Positions 11,119-21,523 of a stretch of 64,000 nt of DNA are shown one piece after another (position 1 is the stretch's first letter; every line of letters begins with the position of its first letter). The stretch comes from Cycas panzhihuaensis (Eukaryota; Cycadophyta). Made by a program: the position numbers and the translations under genes. The notes under the pieces were generated by a model, which was given only the letters and a program-made list of their open reading frames with translations, had not been told where the DNA came from and did not search any database. The DNA lies in contig CM041465.1 in the NCBI GenBank assembly GCA_023213395.1, positions 173,731,741-173,795,740 on the forward strand, in the 5' to 3' direction.

Positions 11119-11768
11119 TGAGCATGGTTACTGCTCACCCATGTAACATAAAATATAACCATTTTAACAATTGTATATTAGGTACATTTTCTAATTTTAT
11201 ATTGAGTTCGCTTAAGTTATCAAAAGTGACTCAAGTCAAGTTAGTATAAGGTTAAATTAGTTTGCATCTCAGTTATAAAAATGTAACTAGTATTCTATTT
11301 AGAGTAGACACTTTTTAATTTAGAGTAGATACCTTAATTTTCTATTTAGAGAATATTACTTTTCAGTTTGTAATTGCCCCTCCACTCTCAATGCTCAACA
11401 TCTTTGTAAAGAGAAGGGAGCCTTCTATTATAACTATGAACCTTTGAAGTTTGAATATATCAAACTTATTTTTCATGCTTGCTCTCTTGCACATTCTTCC
11501 TCATTTTTGGTGTTGTACTCATCTATGCTTAAGCAAATCCAATCCATATTGGAGCCACTTAGCTACTCACAATCTCTAGCCAAGTGCTCCAAGGAAGCAA
11601 CTTCAACCCCAGAGCATCCAAAATGGTTTGCAGTAAAGTCATTGAAATGTTTACAGACAAGAACAGTTCTCAAACGGGTTGTAGAACAAGAAATCAACTC
11701 TCGGGGAATGCTTGTAGGAATGGTTCTAGACAAGAATTGTTCTGCAAACAGTTGTAAGAACGGTTCTC
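11119..11768. other. GagPR-1 3' region or target sequence, non-coding
   Basis: AT-rich, no coding signal. Positions 11650-11768 carry four copies of the palindrome AGAAYNGTTCT (see the separate entry). The sequence is interrupted by GagPR-2 at 11768 and continues at 16885-17002, 30729-30746 and 42342. It may be the start of a GagPR-1 3' LTR, but I could not align it convincingly with 3860-4692. Confidence 0.4.
11660..11768. repeat. Cluster of AGAAYNGTTCT palindromes
   Basis: AGAACAGTTCT (11660-11670), GGAATGGTTCT (11717-11727), AGAATTGTTCT (about 11733-11743) and AGAACGGTTCT (about 11757-11767). GAA and TTC are three bases apart, so these are not canonical heat-shock elements (two-base gap). 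Confidence 0.6.
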
Positions 11769-12523
11769 TGTTGCGGTTATAATTGACACCCGTACATTTA
11801 GGGAAAGGAATGTATGACGACAATCTAGCAAAACAAGGGGTATCTTGAAAGGCAACCATTCGGCGTGCATTTGGGACAGAGAATGGATGAAACTGAACCT
11901 AGAATGCAGTCTGTCCCGCTGCAAGAACGAACACTATACAACAAGAATGGATTGAACAAAGAATGGAACGAACACTGGATAGCAAGAATGTAACAGACAA
12001 AAAAGAATAGACGCGGAACAAATGTGACACATGGACAACCGTACAGACGGAGGATTGTATTAAGAGGTTAACAAACGGTGATTAAGGATTGAACAGGCAT
12101 CCATTTGGAAGAACGGACGATTGCAATTGTAGACACAACTATTCTGTGATAGGAATACATAGTGTATTTAAACACATCCACCAATTGGGATGGATGTGAG
12201 AGCTGAGTTAGTAATTCTAACAATACCTAATCTGGTACAGTTGACTAGTCAAACTAGAATGGACTTTGTATGATGTAATATTGACTATTATCTAATAAAA
12301 TAAGAGAGTTACATGGAAAAGCATGTGTACTTATTGAGGAATGCATGGTGAATGTATGTGTATGAGTTACTTGTGGACTTATGTGGCTTAATAAATGAAG
12401 ACTATGTATGTTGACCACTTGCACACACCCTAGACTACAGTGGAAACCCTTGACAAGTGAAGATCTTACAATAAGGAGTAAATGTGAAGATCTTACAATA
12501 AGGAGTAAATCTATAAGTCAACA
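11769..12523 (+). repeat. GagPR-2 5' LTR
   Basis: 755 bp, TGTTGCGG...GTCAACA. It differs in length from the 3' LTR by exactly one 27-bp tandem duplication (12457-12483 and 12484-12510, unit beginning GTGAAGATCTTACAATAAGG). Confidence 0.9.
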
Positions 12524-12543
12524 TTGGTTCTGTTGCCCAAGTC
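12524..12543 (+). promoter_or_regulatory. GagPR-2 primer-binding site
   Basis: TTGGTTCTGTTGCCCAAGTC starts at the base after the LTR. The priming tRNA was not identified. Confidence 0.65.
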
Positions 12544-12656
12544 CACTAGCAGAGGAAAGAAAAATCGGAAAATCCATGTGCAAAGGATAGGTCACCCTGG
12601 CTATCACAGTGATGGCAGACTCTAACTAAGCCTAGGCAGCTAGGGGGGACCTTCCA

Positions 12657-13226
12657 ATGCCACCAAAATGGCCTTCGAAGGCAGAAGATTCGCAAACAAA
12701 ACCTCAAGAAATAATGGAATCAAGCAGGCAAAGAGCCTTAAGATGGCCCCCAGAAAATAAGTTAAGGACAACAAGGAATGAATCAGTGAAAGGATCTGAG
12801 GCAAGTGGAGCCCAGACACCACGACGAATAGAAATTAGAGGCCAAGGGGAGCCCATGACAATCACACCTGCTCCAAAGAAATATCACAACAAAGGGAAGG
12901 ATATTAAGCAGGAGGAAGAAGAAACAAATAACCTTGAGACGAAACAAAGTTTGGACTCTACTCCGAAGGACCTGAGTGGCAACAAGGAAAAGGCAGAGGA
13001 AGGTCCCCAGGCACATTGGGAAAACCATTTGATTAGGCAACCTTTTGAAGATCCACCAGAGGGAAGCGGGGATCAATCATATATAATAACAACTGTAGCG
13101 GCGGAAATACTAGGAGTACCAAGGATAATCCAACTTAAATCACCTATACGTAATCCTTTGTTTGGGAAAGGGAATAGTAGGGAAGAAACACCTCCAAGGA
13201 GACTCTACAAGAAGTTTCCGAAATAA
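12657..13226 (+). pseudogene. GagPR-2 gag, N-terminal part
   Basis: The 189-residue frame is lysine/glutamate-rich and low in hydrophobics up to about residue 110. It then has EEGPQAHWENHLIRQPFEDPP and AEILGVPRIIQLKSPIRNPLF, both conserved in GagPR-1. It ends in a stop near 13224, while the capsid continues in another frame (EVSEIKATTAPQREEGRNSF leading to the ATG at 13274), so one frameshift near 13195 splits the original gag. The ATG at 12657 is simply the first in frame; GagPR-1 has a matching but stop-filled leader. Confidence 0.6.
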
Positions 13227-13273
13227 AGGCAACAACTGCACCTCAAAGAGAGGAGGGGAGGAATAGTTTTACA

Positions 13274-13933
13274 ATGGCACACCATAGGGAATTTGGAAAA
13301 CTCATTTTCGATGACTCGACCAATGCTGCAGAACACATCTACTTACTCCAAAGATTGATTAATCTTGAAAAAATCACAGATGAAAATGAAATTAAAGAGA
13401 GAATTGCGTATTCATTAAGGGGTGTACCATTAGCATGGTATAAAAAGCTAGACCCATACAAATCTTGGAATGAAATCAAAAAAGAGTTCGAAACGAAGTT
13501 TTTGAAGTATAGCAACAATGATATCATAGAACTAACACTGAGAGAGATACAACAAAAGCCAGGGGAGTTCGTCATGACATACATTAGCAGAATAGATATG
13601 ATCGTTGTTGCCATGAGAAACAACGAGAAGATCACGAACTTAAGTATGCATACTTTCTTTGTGAACGGATTGAACGCCAAGCTAAGGAATGCAATGGCAT
13701 CGCATCCCTTGAAATCGTACAAACACGTGCAAGAATTGGCCTTGGACTTTGAAAAAGAAATAGACGCTAAGAGAATAGCCTATGACCCCTTAGTGATAAG
13801 ATTGCAAGAAGAAATAAATGAATTGAGGACACAAAACTTGAATAGACCTTTATTTCAAATGACTAAGACAGAGGAGAATATGGAGATAGAAACCCTGAGG
13901 AAGGAAGTGGCTAGACTAAAATTACAACATTGA
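13274..13933 (+). pseudogene. GagPR-2 gag, capsid domain
   Basis: The 219-residue capsid-type frame has LIFDDSTNAAEHIYLLQRL near the start, AYSLRGVPLAWYKKLDP (the usual LxGxAxxW core of Ty3 gag), WNEIKKEFETKFLKYS, then EIQQKPGEFVMTYISRIDMI and FFVNGLNAKLRNAMASHPL. It ends in a leucine/glutamate-rich coiled-coil-like tail (EENMEIETLRKEVARLKLQ). The capsid assembles virus-like particles around element RNA. A stop at 13931 separates it from the knuckles, which follow in the same frame. Confidence 0.75.
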
Positions 13934-13993
13934 GATAACCCCATAGAGGAATCCGACAAACATCGGGGTAAAGAACCCCCAATTGAGAAATGG

Positions 13994-14359
13994 TGTCACA
14001 TTTGTGAAGAGCATACTCACACCACGAAGGAGTGTGAATGTAATGCAAGAAACCGTAAACAAAATGCTTAGTGCCATATTTGCGACCAAGGAACACATAA
14101 TATGCAGGATTGTTATTTCAATACCAGAGGCACCAACACTCGAGGAAGAGGGTGAGGGAGAAACAATATGAATATTCGAACAATATACACAACAAGGACA
14201 CAACTGGAGAACCCAAGGAAGAAACCTCCATTGGGAAGATGTTTGATATCTTTGGAATATGGACACTGAAAGTCAGACTGTCCAATAGCAAAGATTTAGA
14301 AGGAATGCCCATACTTATGTAAAAATTGTGGTCCAAACACTCATACCACCAAGGAGTGC
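13994..14359 (+). pseudogene. GagPR-2 zinc-knuckle array (nucleocapsid)
   Basis: In the frame of the capsid there are three full CX2CX4HX4C knuckles: CHICEEHTHTTKEC (13994-14035), CHICDQGTHNMQDC (14072-14113) and CKNCGPNTHTTKEC (14318-14359). A decayed one (GHxKSDC, near 14265-14285) lies between. In-frame stops interrupt the array. Nucleocapsid knuckles bind element RNA; three or four is more than the usual one or two in plant Ty3 gag. Confidence 0.7.
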
Positions 14360-14365
14360 AAAGGC

Positions 14366-14608
14366 ATGGGTAAGGCCCTAAACAGAGTGATGATTATACC
14401 GAGATCTCCAAAAAGCGTCGACCTGCAAAACCATAGAAATGAAGGAGAAAAAGACTACCCTAACCCAAAGGTAGAAATTAACCATTTTGCTATCGCTACG
14501 AAAGCATTGGAAGAAGCTGCACAAGAGGAAGCAATTAAATCACTACCCCTAGGGAAACCAGAAATAAAGCAAGTATATTGGAGGAAGAACAAGAAAGCAG
14601 AGAAGTAA
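14366..14608 (+). pseudogene. GagPR-2 linker between knuckles and protease
   Basis: The 80-residue charged frame includes NPKVEINHFAIATKALEEAA, also present in decayed form in GagPR-1 near 9960-10015 (NPKVEIGRFAIAKKA). No domain was recognised. Confidence 0.5.
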
Positions 14609-14653
14609 GCATTACTGGAGAACTTAAAAGAAAACCCCAAGACAGAGGAACTC

Positions 14654-15328
14654 TTGCAGAAATTAACACTCATGGAAGACTTAGTCAACCAATTGAACTT
14701 AACCATTCCATTGGGGAAAGTTATCGAATGGATAAAAAGAGGGAAGATACATCTGAAGGAAGCCTATAGAAGCCTATATAAAATCAAACCATGTTATGAC
14801 CTGGATCTGTCAATGGATATCAACATTTTGGAGGTAAACCTCAAAAACATTATTGTAGATGGAGGAGCAACTGTGAATGTATTACCAACCCAAACATGGA
14901 AGAAGCTAGGGAACCCACGATTATCACCCACAAATTATTCATTGAAGTTGCCCAATGAATTATTAGTCAAACCAGTGGGACAATTACAGAATATTCAAGT
15001 GAATGTAGCTAGCATTATCGTTCTCGTTGATTTCACAATCGTAGACATCGTCAAGGACATGGTCAGCTACCTGATATTATTAGGAAGACCGCGGTTATAT
15101 CAGACAGAATGCTTGCAAAGTTGGAAAGATATAACATTCACCCTTATGGATGGAGGAATCAAGGTCGTCATCCCCATGCTGGCTAAAGGAAAGTACACTG
15201 TGGAAGTGATTCCGGACGACGCATCCAGCACAACAATCGCCACCCAAGAGGCTTCCTCCACTTTCGACGAAGCCAATCTATACCATACAACAGAAAAAAT
15301 CAACCATATGAACGATGCCCAGGAATAA
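14654..15328 (+). pseudogene. GagPR-2 retroviral-type aspartic protease
   Basis: The 224-residue open frame has helix-like LVNQLNLTIPLGKVIEWIKR, then the active-site segment NIIVDGGATVNVLPTQTWKKL (aspartate codon at 14858-14860; D-G-G-A in place of the commoner D-S/T-G-A), then a flap region, and LILLGRPRLYQTECLQSW, where the LGRP closing motif sits. It would process Gag. The frame is open through the whole domain, unlike the gag parts. After about residue 180 it runs into an acidic/serine-threonine tail. Confidence 0.75.
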
Positions 15329-15344
15329 GAAGCCAACATTTACG

Positions 15345-15736
15345 AGGAGCTCCCATCAGAAGCATCATCCAACGAAGAAAAAACCAACAATATGGTTCAA
15401 TATTGGATGGACAACTCATATGAAGTACAACACTCTTCATTTCACTGTAATTTCTTATCAAAATGTTTTTCAATTGACAATGAATCAAATAATAATTTAG
15501 ATTATACGTGTGTCAATAATCTTAATAGACCATTAGATAGTAGCTTAGTAGAAGTTGAATTTCAAGTAAAAAACAAAGTGCATGTAAGACCCCTCATTCA
15601 TCTTATCCCCATCCCTACCCCCTTTTCTAACCCCCCATCCCCACTTTCCATCCCTAGAGCTAATTCGGGAGATTTGGCCAATCTCCCTTCCAACTCTAAG
15701 GAAATCTTTCCAAACCCCTCTACCAAAAACCAGTAG
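15345..15736 (+). pseudogene. GagPR-2 C-terminal extension
   Basis: The frame has SFHCNFLSKCFSIDNESNNN and VNNLNRPLDSSLVEVEFQV, matching GagPR-1 10960-11100. A proline/serine-rich end (IPIPTPFSNPPSPLSIPR) follows and stops at 15734. The function is unknown. Confidence 0.5.
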
Positions 15737-15865
15737 GTTAAGGTAGAATATCCCACCCCTGACCAAAATTCCTCCCTGAATTCCCCAGGATTCCTTTTTG
15801 TAAACCCTCACAGCAAAACCGAAATTGAGGATAGCCTCTGAGGGATAACAGAAACCACCCATCTC

Positions 15866-16078
15866 ATGGAACTTATACCAGAAGACAAAACAGCAAGGCA
15901 AAAACAACTACCCCCCTTCTCAGGAAAGAAAATGGAAGGTACAAAACACCTAATCCATTGTATGGAACATTGGTTACAATACAAGATATTACATAAAACA
16001 CAGTGGATTATTGATTTTGTAACTACCCTTCATGACCATGCATGGTGGTGGTACATAGCCCATCACCATACCCTATAA
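15866..16078 (+). pseudogene. Second, short gag-like segment in GagPR-2
   Basis: A 70-residue frame with FSGKKMEGTKHLIHCMEHWL and then TTLHDHAWWWY. This looks like the beginning of a capsid domain (compare FDDSTNAAEHIYLLQRL followed by LRGVPLAWY) but is cut short after the tryptophan motif. It sits just before the 3' LTR. It could be acquired from another element or be a chance resemblance. Confidence 0.4.
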
Positions 16079-16151
16079 ACATCGAAAAATTTACAATTAA
16101 CCTTTAGATTTAGGTTTGATCCACCTCATAACCTAATAATTGCAGGATAGA

Positions 16152-16879
16152 TATTGTAGTTATAATTAACAACTATACATTTGGGGAAAAGAATGTGTAA
16201 CAAAAAATTGGCAAAATAAGGGGTATCTTGCAAGGCAACCATTTGACATGCATTTGGGACAGAGAATGGATGAAACAGAACCTAGAATGCAGTCCATCCC
16301 GCCGCAAGAACAAACACTGTACAACAGGAACACATTGAACAAAGAAAGGAACGAACACTGGACAATAGGAACGCAGCAGACAGAAAGGAACGGACACGGA
16401 ACGGATGTGACACGTGGACAGCCGTATGGACAGAGGATTGTATTAAAAGGTTAACAAAGGGTGATTAAGGATTGAACAAGTATCCATTTGGAAGAACGAA
16501 TGGTTGCAGCTGTAGATGCAATCGTTCCGTGACAGGAATGCATAGTGTATTTAAACACATCCGCCCATTGGTATGGATGTGAGCGCTGAGTTAGTGATTC
16601 CAATAACACCTAATCTGGTACAGTTGACCAATCAGACCGGAATTGACTTTGTATGATGTAATATTGACTATTATCTAATAAAATAAGAGAGTTACATGGA
16701 AAAGCATGTGTACTTATTGAGGAATGCATGGTGAATGTATGTGTATGAGTTACTTGTGGACTTATGTGGCTTAATAAATGAAGACTATGTATGTTAACCA
16801 CTTGCACACACCCTAGACTACAATGGAAACACTTGATGAGTGAAGATCTTGCAATAAGGAGCAAATCTATAAGTCAACA
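16152..16879 (+). repeat. GagPR-2 3' LTR
   Basis: 728 bp, collinear with 11769-12523 apart from the single 27-bp unit and scattered substitutions. The first two bases are TA instead of TG. Confidence 0.9.
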
Positions 16880-16884
16880 TTCTC

Positions 16885-17002
16885 CTATAAAACTTTCCAC
16901 TTTGAACGATTATTGGAACGACTCTCCTATAAAACCTTCCACTCAAAACGGTTCACCAGAAATTTTCCAGGGGTAATTTTCATCCATTTCTTGATTTTAA
17001 TA
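16885..17002. other. Short target-sequence island
   Basis: 118 bases of the sequence that continues from 11768. It holds a duplicated CTCCTATAAAAC-(T/C)TTCCACT block about 45 bases apart, so two TATA-like boxes. COP-1 interrupts it at 17002. Confidence 0.5.
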
Positions 17003-17337
17003 TATTGATATTAATGTTTATTCATTGCTCATAACTTAGGCTATAAGCCTCCCCTTAAAATTTTGTAATGTATTAGACTTTAGAATTATTTAATTAATTT
17101 GTCAGTGATGAGTCATCCAGGGTTACAATTCTCACATTATATGTGTCACCTAATTAGGGATTAGATTCTTTTTAAAACTTGTGTTTATGCACATACAGTG
17201 CACAATTAAGTTAATAAAAGATGATTTTACTTTGAGATTGTATCAATAATGTGAATGTAATTTTCATGTTATATTGATAGTTTGTCCTATAAAGTTAGAT
17301 CTCCATTCCTGTTAGATTTAATTTTTAATAGCTTACA
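17003..17337 (+). repeat. COP-1 5' LTR
   Basis: Starts TATTGATATTAATG (the 3' copy starts TGTTGATAGTAATG, so the first dinucleotide has mutated) and ends GCTTACA. It is followed by the primer-site-like TGTTATCAAAGC. Confidence 0.85.
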
Positions 17338-17351
17338 TGTTATCAAAGCAA
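17338..17351 (+). promoter_or_regulatory. COP-1 primer-binding site (decayed tRNA-Met type)
   Basis: TGTTATCAAAGC differs from the usual TGGTATCAGAGC at two positions and abuts the LTR end. Confidence 0.65.
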
Positions 17352-18858
17352 GTTTTTAGTGTTGCATCAATCTATATTAGTGTTTAGGAAGTTCAACAAT
17401 TCACTTTTTAGTAGGTTTTACAGAATCTTAAATGATGCAAATTGCAAGTGTTTGTATAGAGACACTCCCTTATAAGGGTTGTTTTCAAACACAGTTATCT
17501 GAGTACTGTCAAGTAGACAAAACCAGTTTGTTAGGAGTAGCCACTAACAAGCTACAAATGCTTGTTTGTTTATTTACTAGTATAATTATTCAATGCTTGA
17601 AGATACTTGTTTAGTATGATTCATTAAATGTTTTTTATTCTACAGTGAACTATGCAATATTTATTATATGAATTTTTTTTTAAATCTTGCATGCATCTAT
17701 TAATCACTAACATGCAAAATATGTTGTGTTTTTCTAGCTCAATTGACTGCTCAATTTGTTAAGCAAATTGCACACTATTTTAATAGTGACATGCAGGGCT
17801 TGAACACAGACATGCAGGCTTAAACATAGACATGCAAGCTAGATTGAAGACATTTAGACAAGCAGATAGATACCTTTTACTTGGCCAATGACATGCAAGC
17901 TCAAAAAATCATATGCAAATAGACCCAAATAGAAAACACCTACATGCAGACAGTGAGCAATGAACCAAACACCTCTATTGAAAGATGAAATAAACCTCTA
18001 TTAAACACTAAATATAGTGTCAAATGGCAGCAAAAAAAAAGGGTGAAAGACCTCAGTTAAAATATTGATCTTCGTTAAAGTGATTGAACACCAAAGTTGA
18101 AGTGAATACACACAAAAAAAATGGGCTCTACTGAATATCTAAAGGATAGGTCACGTGACAAAATGATAAAAAGGCAAAAAATATATTAAAAAGTTTATTG
18201 ATCAATCTGTGTAAAAGGTGGCAAGATTAAAATGGGCATATTCTTGGGGAATATCCTAAAAGACATATCATAAAGTTTGTAACTATATGAAATAAATCAA
18301 ATTTTTTAATATTTTCACAGTCGCACAACCTGCATTAGTCCACAAGCAACCTACGGCAATTTCAATAACTTAAATCTCATTCAATCAGTCATTAAATCTT
18401 TTACAGACTGAGTTACCCATCTTGGAAGGAAGCAAAGAAGCTATCAGAACTCTCGATCAGTGAAAATCAGAGTTTTTTGAAGCCTTGTAGCCATAGAGAG
18501 TCGTACGCCCAAACAAAGACGCAAAGGACAAACTCTCTCATTTTAAGTCAAACAAAACACCGACCACGTAGTAGAGGAGTCACAAAGTGTTACCTACAAA
18601 GTTTCAGAGGCATCAAACAAGCAGAGAAAGCAAATAGAAGCCAAACAGAGGAAAATGAGTGCCCAAACAGTCAGAAAAATTCACTCATTTGATGCCCAAC
18701 AAAATAGAGATCAAAATATATTGAATATAGGTCTGTTACATGGCAAATGAGGTAGCATGCATATTAACAAGGTACAGGACCAAATTTGCTCTCAAATGAG
18801 AAATTTTGCTCACAAAAGGCCAAAAGTGAACATAGAAAGGAGATAAAAGTGTTTGCAT
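17352..18858 (+). other. COP-1 leader, left part
   Basis: Untranslated leader between primer site and gag, with no convincing coding. It includes six ACATGCA words between 17710 and 17948. COP-2 interrupts it at 18863; it resumes at 25914. Confidence 0.55.
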
Positions 18859-18863
18859 AACCA

Positions 18864-19416
18864 TGTGAAAAGAGGCTAGATGGCCTCAACAGTCCCTAGA
18901 TCTAGAAACTAGCATCACTCTAGTTCTAGTTGCAGAAATATAAACAAGTACAATAAACTCAAGGCAAAGAGAAAGCAAAGAGACAAAACTTGAATGAAGG
19001 AGCAAGAGAAAATGATACCCAATATGTGGAGTTGGAATTGGTCCAACCTCCCAAGAAGAAACAGTTTGATTAGCAAACTAATAGCATAACAATACAGCTC
19101 CAACTCTTGTGTGAGACAATGAGGAAAGGTCTCATTATATAGAGTGAAATGAGAGACCTAAGGCCTTGGATGTTTGACAAGTGTCAAACATCGAAGATAC
19201 ATGCCTTGCATGTTGGACATGTGTCCTTTTGGGCTCTCATGTGAGCAAAAGTGCATGAGGGTCCATTTGACCCTTTAGTGACAACGTTGTGTCACTAGAA
19301 AGAATGTGGGTGTGCACTTTATCACTTAAGTGATAAGTCACCCCTAAAGTAAAAAGTGCATATATTACATGAAAAATAAAGTACATTAACTTAACATTTA
19401 AACATAAGGTTTAACA
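18864..19416 (-). repeat. COP-2 3' LTR
   Basis: Minus strand TGTTAAACC...TTCACA, preceded by an AATAAGGGG polypurine tract. It carries the three dyads described for 25358-25908; the first (19165-19196) has one mismatch. Confidence 0.9.
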
Positions 19417-19524
19417 CCCCTTATTGTTTACAATGTTAAGTCGGTTCAAGACCATCTCTGAATTTTACAAACTTTTCTCTACCAAGAGGTTTGGTAAAGA
19501 TGTCTGCATCTGCTCTCTGTGAGT

Positions 19525-20136
19525 CTATCTTTGGAGGTTGATCTCACCATTCTGAACATGTTCTCTGATGAAGTGATGGTGAACCTCGATGTGTTTTGTC
19601 CGCGCATGAAAGACTGGATTCTTAGCTAACTTGAGCACACTTTGTTTGTCGCAATGTATCCTGGTGGGGTGACCCTGCTCAAGTCCAACTTCCCCAAGAA
19701 TCCGTCGTAGCCAAATAGCCTCACAAGCTGCGCTGACTGCAGCTTTGTACTGTGCTTTGGTGGAGGACAAGGTAACATTGGGTTGCTTCTTGCAACTCCA
19801 CGAAACAACTGCTGAACCAAGGGAAAACAAGATCCGAGGTTGATCTCTCGCTATCTTGGCAACCCGCTCAATTAGAATCGACAACCCTTCCGTAGTGAAG
19901 TTCTCATTATGTGCATACTCAAGGCCATCTTTGTAATGTGCCTTTGATGTACTTAAGTATACGTTTGGTGCATTCCAGGTATCGATTGGGTTGAGACATG
20001 TAACGTGAGCAAATCCCAACGACAAATAAAATATCGTAGAGTGTTGGTGAGATAAATGAGACTCCCAATCAATCAGCTGCCGGTAAAGTGTGGGATCTGG
20101 CTGCGGCTTCCTCATTGAGAGTAAGCTTAGATCCAT
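19525..20136 (-). pseudogene. COP-2 reverse-transcriptase tail and RNase H
   Basis: The 203-residue frame has DPTLYRQLIDWESHL (the DxTxYRxLIGSLxYL region), AVVSWSCKKQPNVTLSSTKAQYKA (the copia RNase H core with the SST/S-E-AEY region) and CDKQSVLKLAKNPVFHARTKHIEVHHHFIRE. RNase H removes the RNA template during cDNA synthesis. The middle part is changed by indels. Confidence 0.8.
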
Positions 20137-20139
20137 TCT

Positions 20140-20900
20140 CCATAGGTGTAGGCGCAGTTTTGCAATCGTGCATCTGAATCAAGCAAAATGTCCCAAGAAT
20201 ATTTCGCTTGGGAGATGAAGATATAGCTTTGTTGCCATATCTCAAAGCCTAAAAATAATGGAGAAGTCCAAGATCTGTCATCTCAAAACTTCTCTTCAAA
20301 TCATCTTGGAGAATATGAATCATCTTAGTGTCGCTACCAGTGATCACTAAGTCATCTATATACAAGGCAACAAAAATCACATGGTTTTTCCATTTTTATA
20401 TCTGATTAGGATCAAGTAGATCGATGAAACCCATGTCTCAAGAAGTAGTCATCGATCTTCGAGTACCATGCCCTTGGAGCTTGCTTCAAGCCATATGATG
20501 CCTTTTTTAGGCGATATACAAGATGCTCCTTGCCTTGTACTTTGTATCAGGAGGTTGCTCCAAATACACCTCCTCACGAAGATCGCCATTAAGAAAGGCG
20601 CTCTTCACGTCCATCTGATAAGCAGGCCATTTGCATTGAGCGGTAAGGCCAAGAGAAGTCGATGGTATTCATGTTTGCCACGGTGCAAAAGTTTCTTCAT
20701 AATCTATGCCTTCTTTTTGTTTAAAACCTTTTTGCGACAAGGCGTGCTTTACGCCTTTTAAGTGAACCATCGAATGGAATTTGGTCTTGTAGACCCATTT
20801 GCAACTAATTGCTGTTTGTGTTTAGGCAATTTAACCAAATTCCAAGTACCATTCTTTTCAATAGAATGGATTTCTTCATCCATGGCGACCTTCCAATTTT
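20140..20900 (-). pseudogene. COP-2 reverse transcriptase, heavily decayed
   Basis: The minus-strand translation gives frame-shifted pieces of the copia polymerase, such as SNGSTRPNSIRW, PLALPLNANGL and FLGFEIW, ordered as in COP-3. The YVDD box is not readable in one frame. It is inactive. Confidence 0.6.
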
Positions 20901-21500
20901 CATTTTAGAAGCCTCCTCAAAGTGGAAGGCTCATCAACACAAAGCACTTGACCATAAGTGCATAATTGGTTTCTTCGATATTTAGATGGACGTTTTCCTT
21001 CAATGATGTGACCGCCCGAATCGCTTTGTATGTACCATTTGGGTAACTTTTGAATTGAAGTTACTTGAACCTCAATATCTTCTGGTGTAAGTGGTTGGTC
21101 AACAGAAGATGTGCTTGGATCAAGTGGAGCAAATTCAGTTGAAGTAGACAGTCCACATGGTGCAGATGATGAACATGGTGTAGAGGATTGAGAGGGAAGG
21201 AAGGCCTCAACAATCTTCTTGCCTTTGTCAATGGGAGGTTGCATGGATGTGGTTTACACCTCCTGATGATCTTCTTCAGCAAAGATGACATCTCTTGAGA
21301 GATGCATTTTCTTCCCTATAGGATCATACAACTTGTAGGCTTTGCTGTGAATGGCGGAACCTACAAAGATGCATTTTAGACTATGCTTGTCTAATTTCTT
21401 CCTTTGCTAATCGGGAATGTGCATATAAGCAGTGCACCCAAAAGTCCTTAAATGGCTGACAGTAGGCTTTTCACCAGACCATGCCTCCTCGGGTGTCATG
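20900..21500 (-). pseudogene. COP-2 integrase tail and connector
   Basis: TPEEAWSGEKPTVSHLRTFG (the usual end of the copia integrase), KCIFVGSAIHSKAYKLYDP and SRDVIFAEE. A serine/proline-rich connector (frame 21244-20900) then leads to the polymerase start with KLPKWYIQ. Confidence 0.75.
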
Positions 21501-21523
21501 TTGGTGGCTACCGTGTAGTAGGA

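Larger units (their letters stand above)
11769..16879 (+). mobile_element. GagPR-2: complete-ended Ty3/gypsy-type element coding Gag and protease only
   Basis: 5,111 bp with LTRs of 755 and 728 bp, flanked by a perfect 5-bp TSD TTCTC (11764-11768 and 16880-16884). The internal part codes a gag in several pieces, zinc knuckles, an aspartic protease and a C-terminal extension, and then goes to the 3' LTR without reverse transcriptase, RNase H or integrase. GagPR-1 stops at the same place, so the missing pol is a family trait rather than a local deletion. The best general placing is the non-chromovirus (Tat/Athila-like) side of Ty3/gypsy, by protease type; this is not certain. Confidence 0.85.

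Noticed and set aside
11660-11768. Heat-shock elements as in heat-activated plant copia LTRs
   Set aside because: GAA and TTC are separated by three bases, not two, so these are not canonical heat-shock elements.
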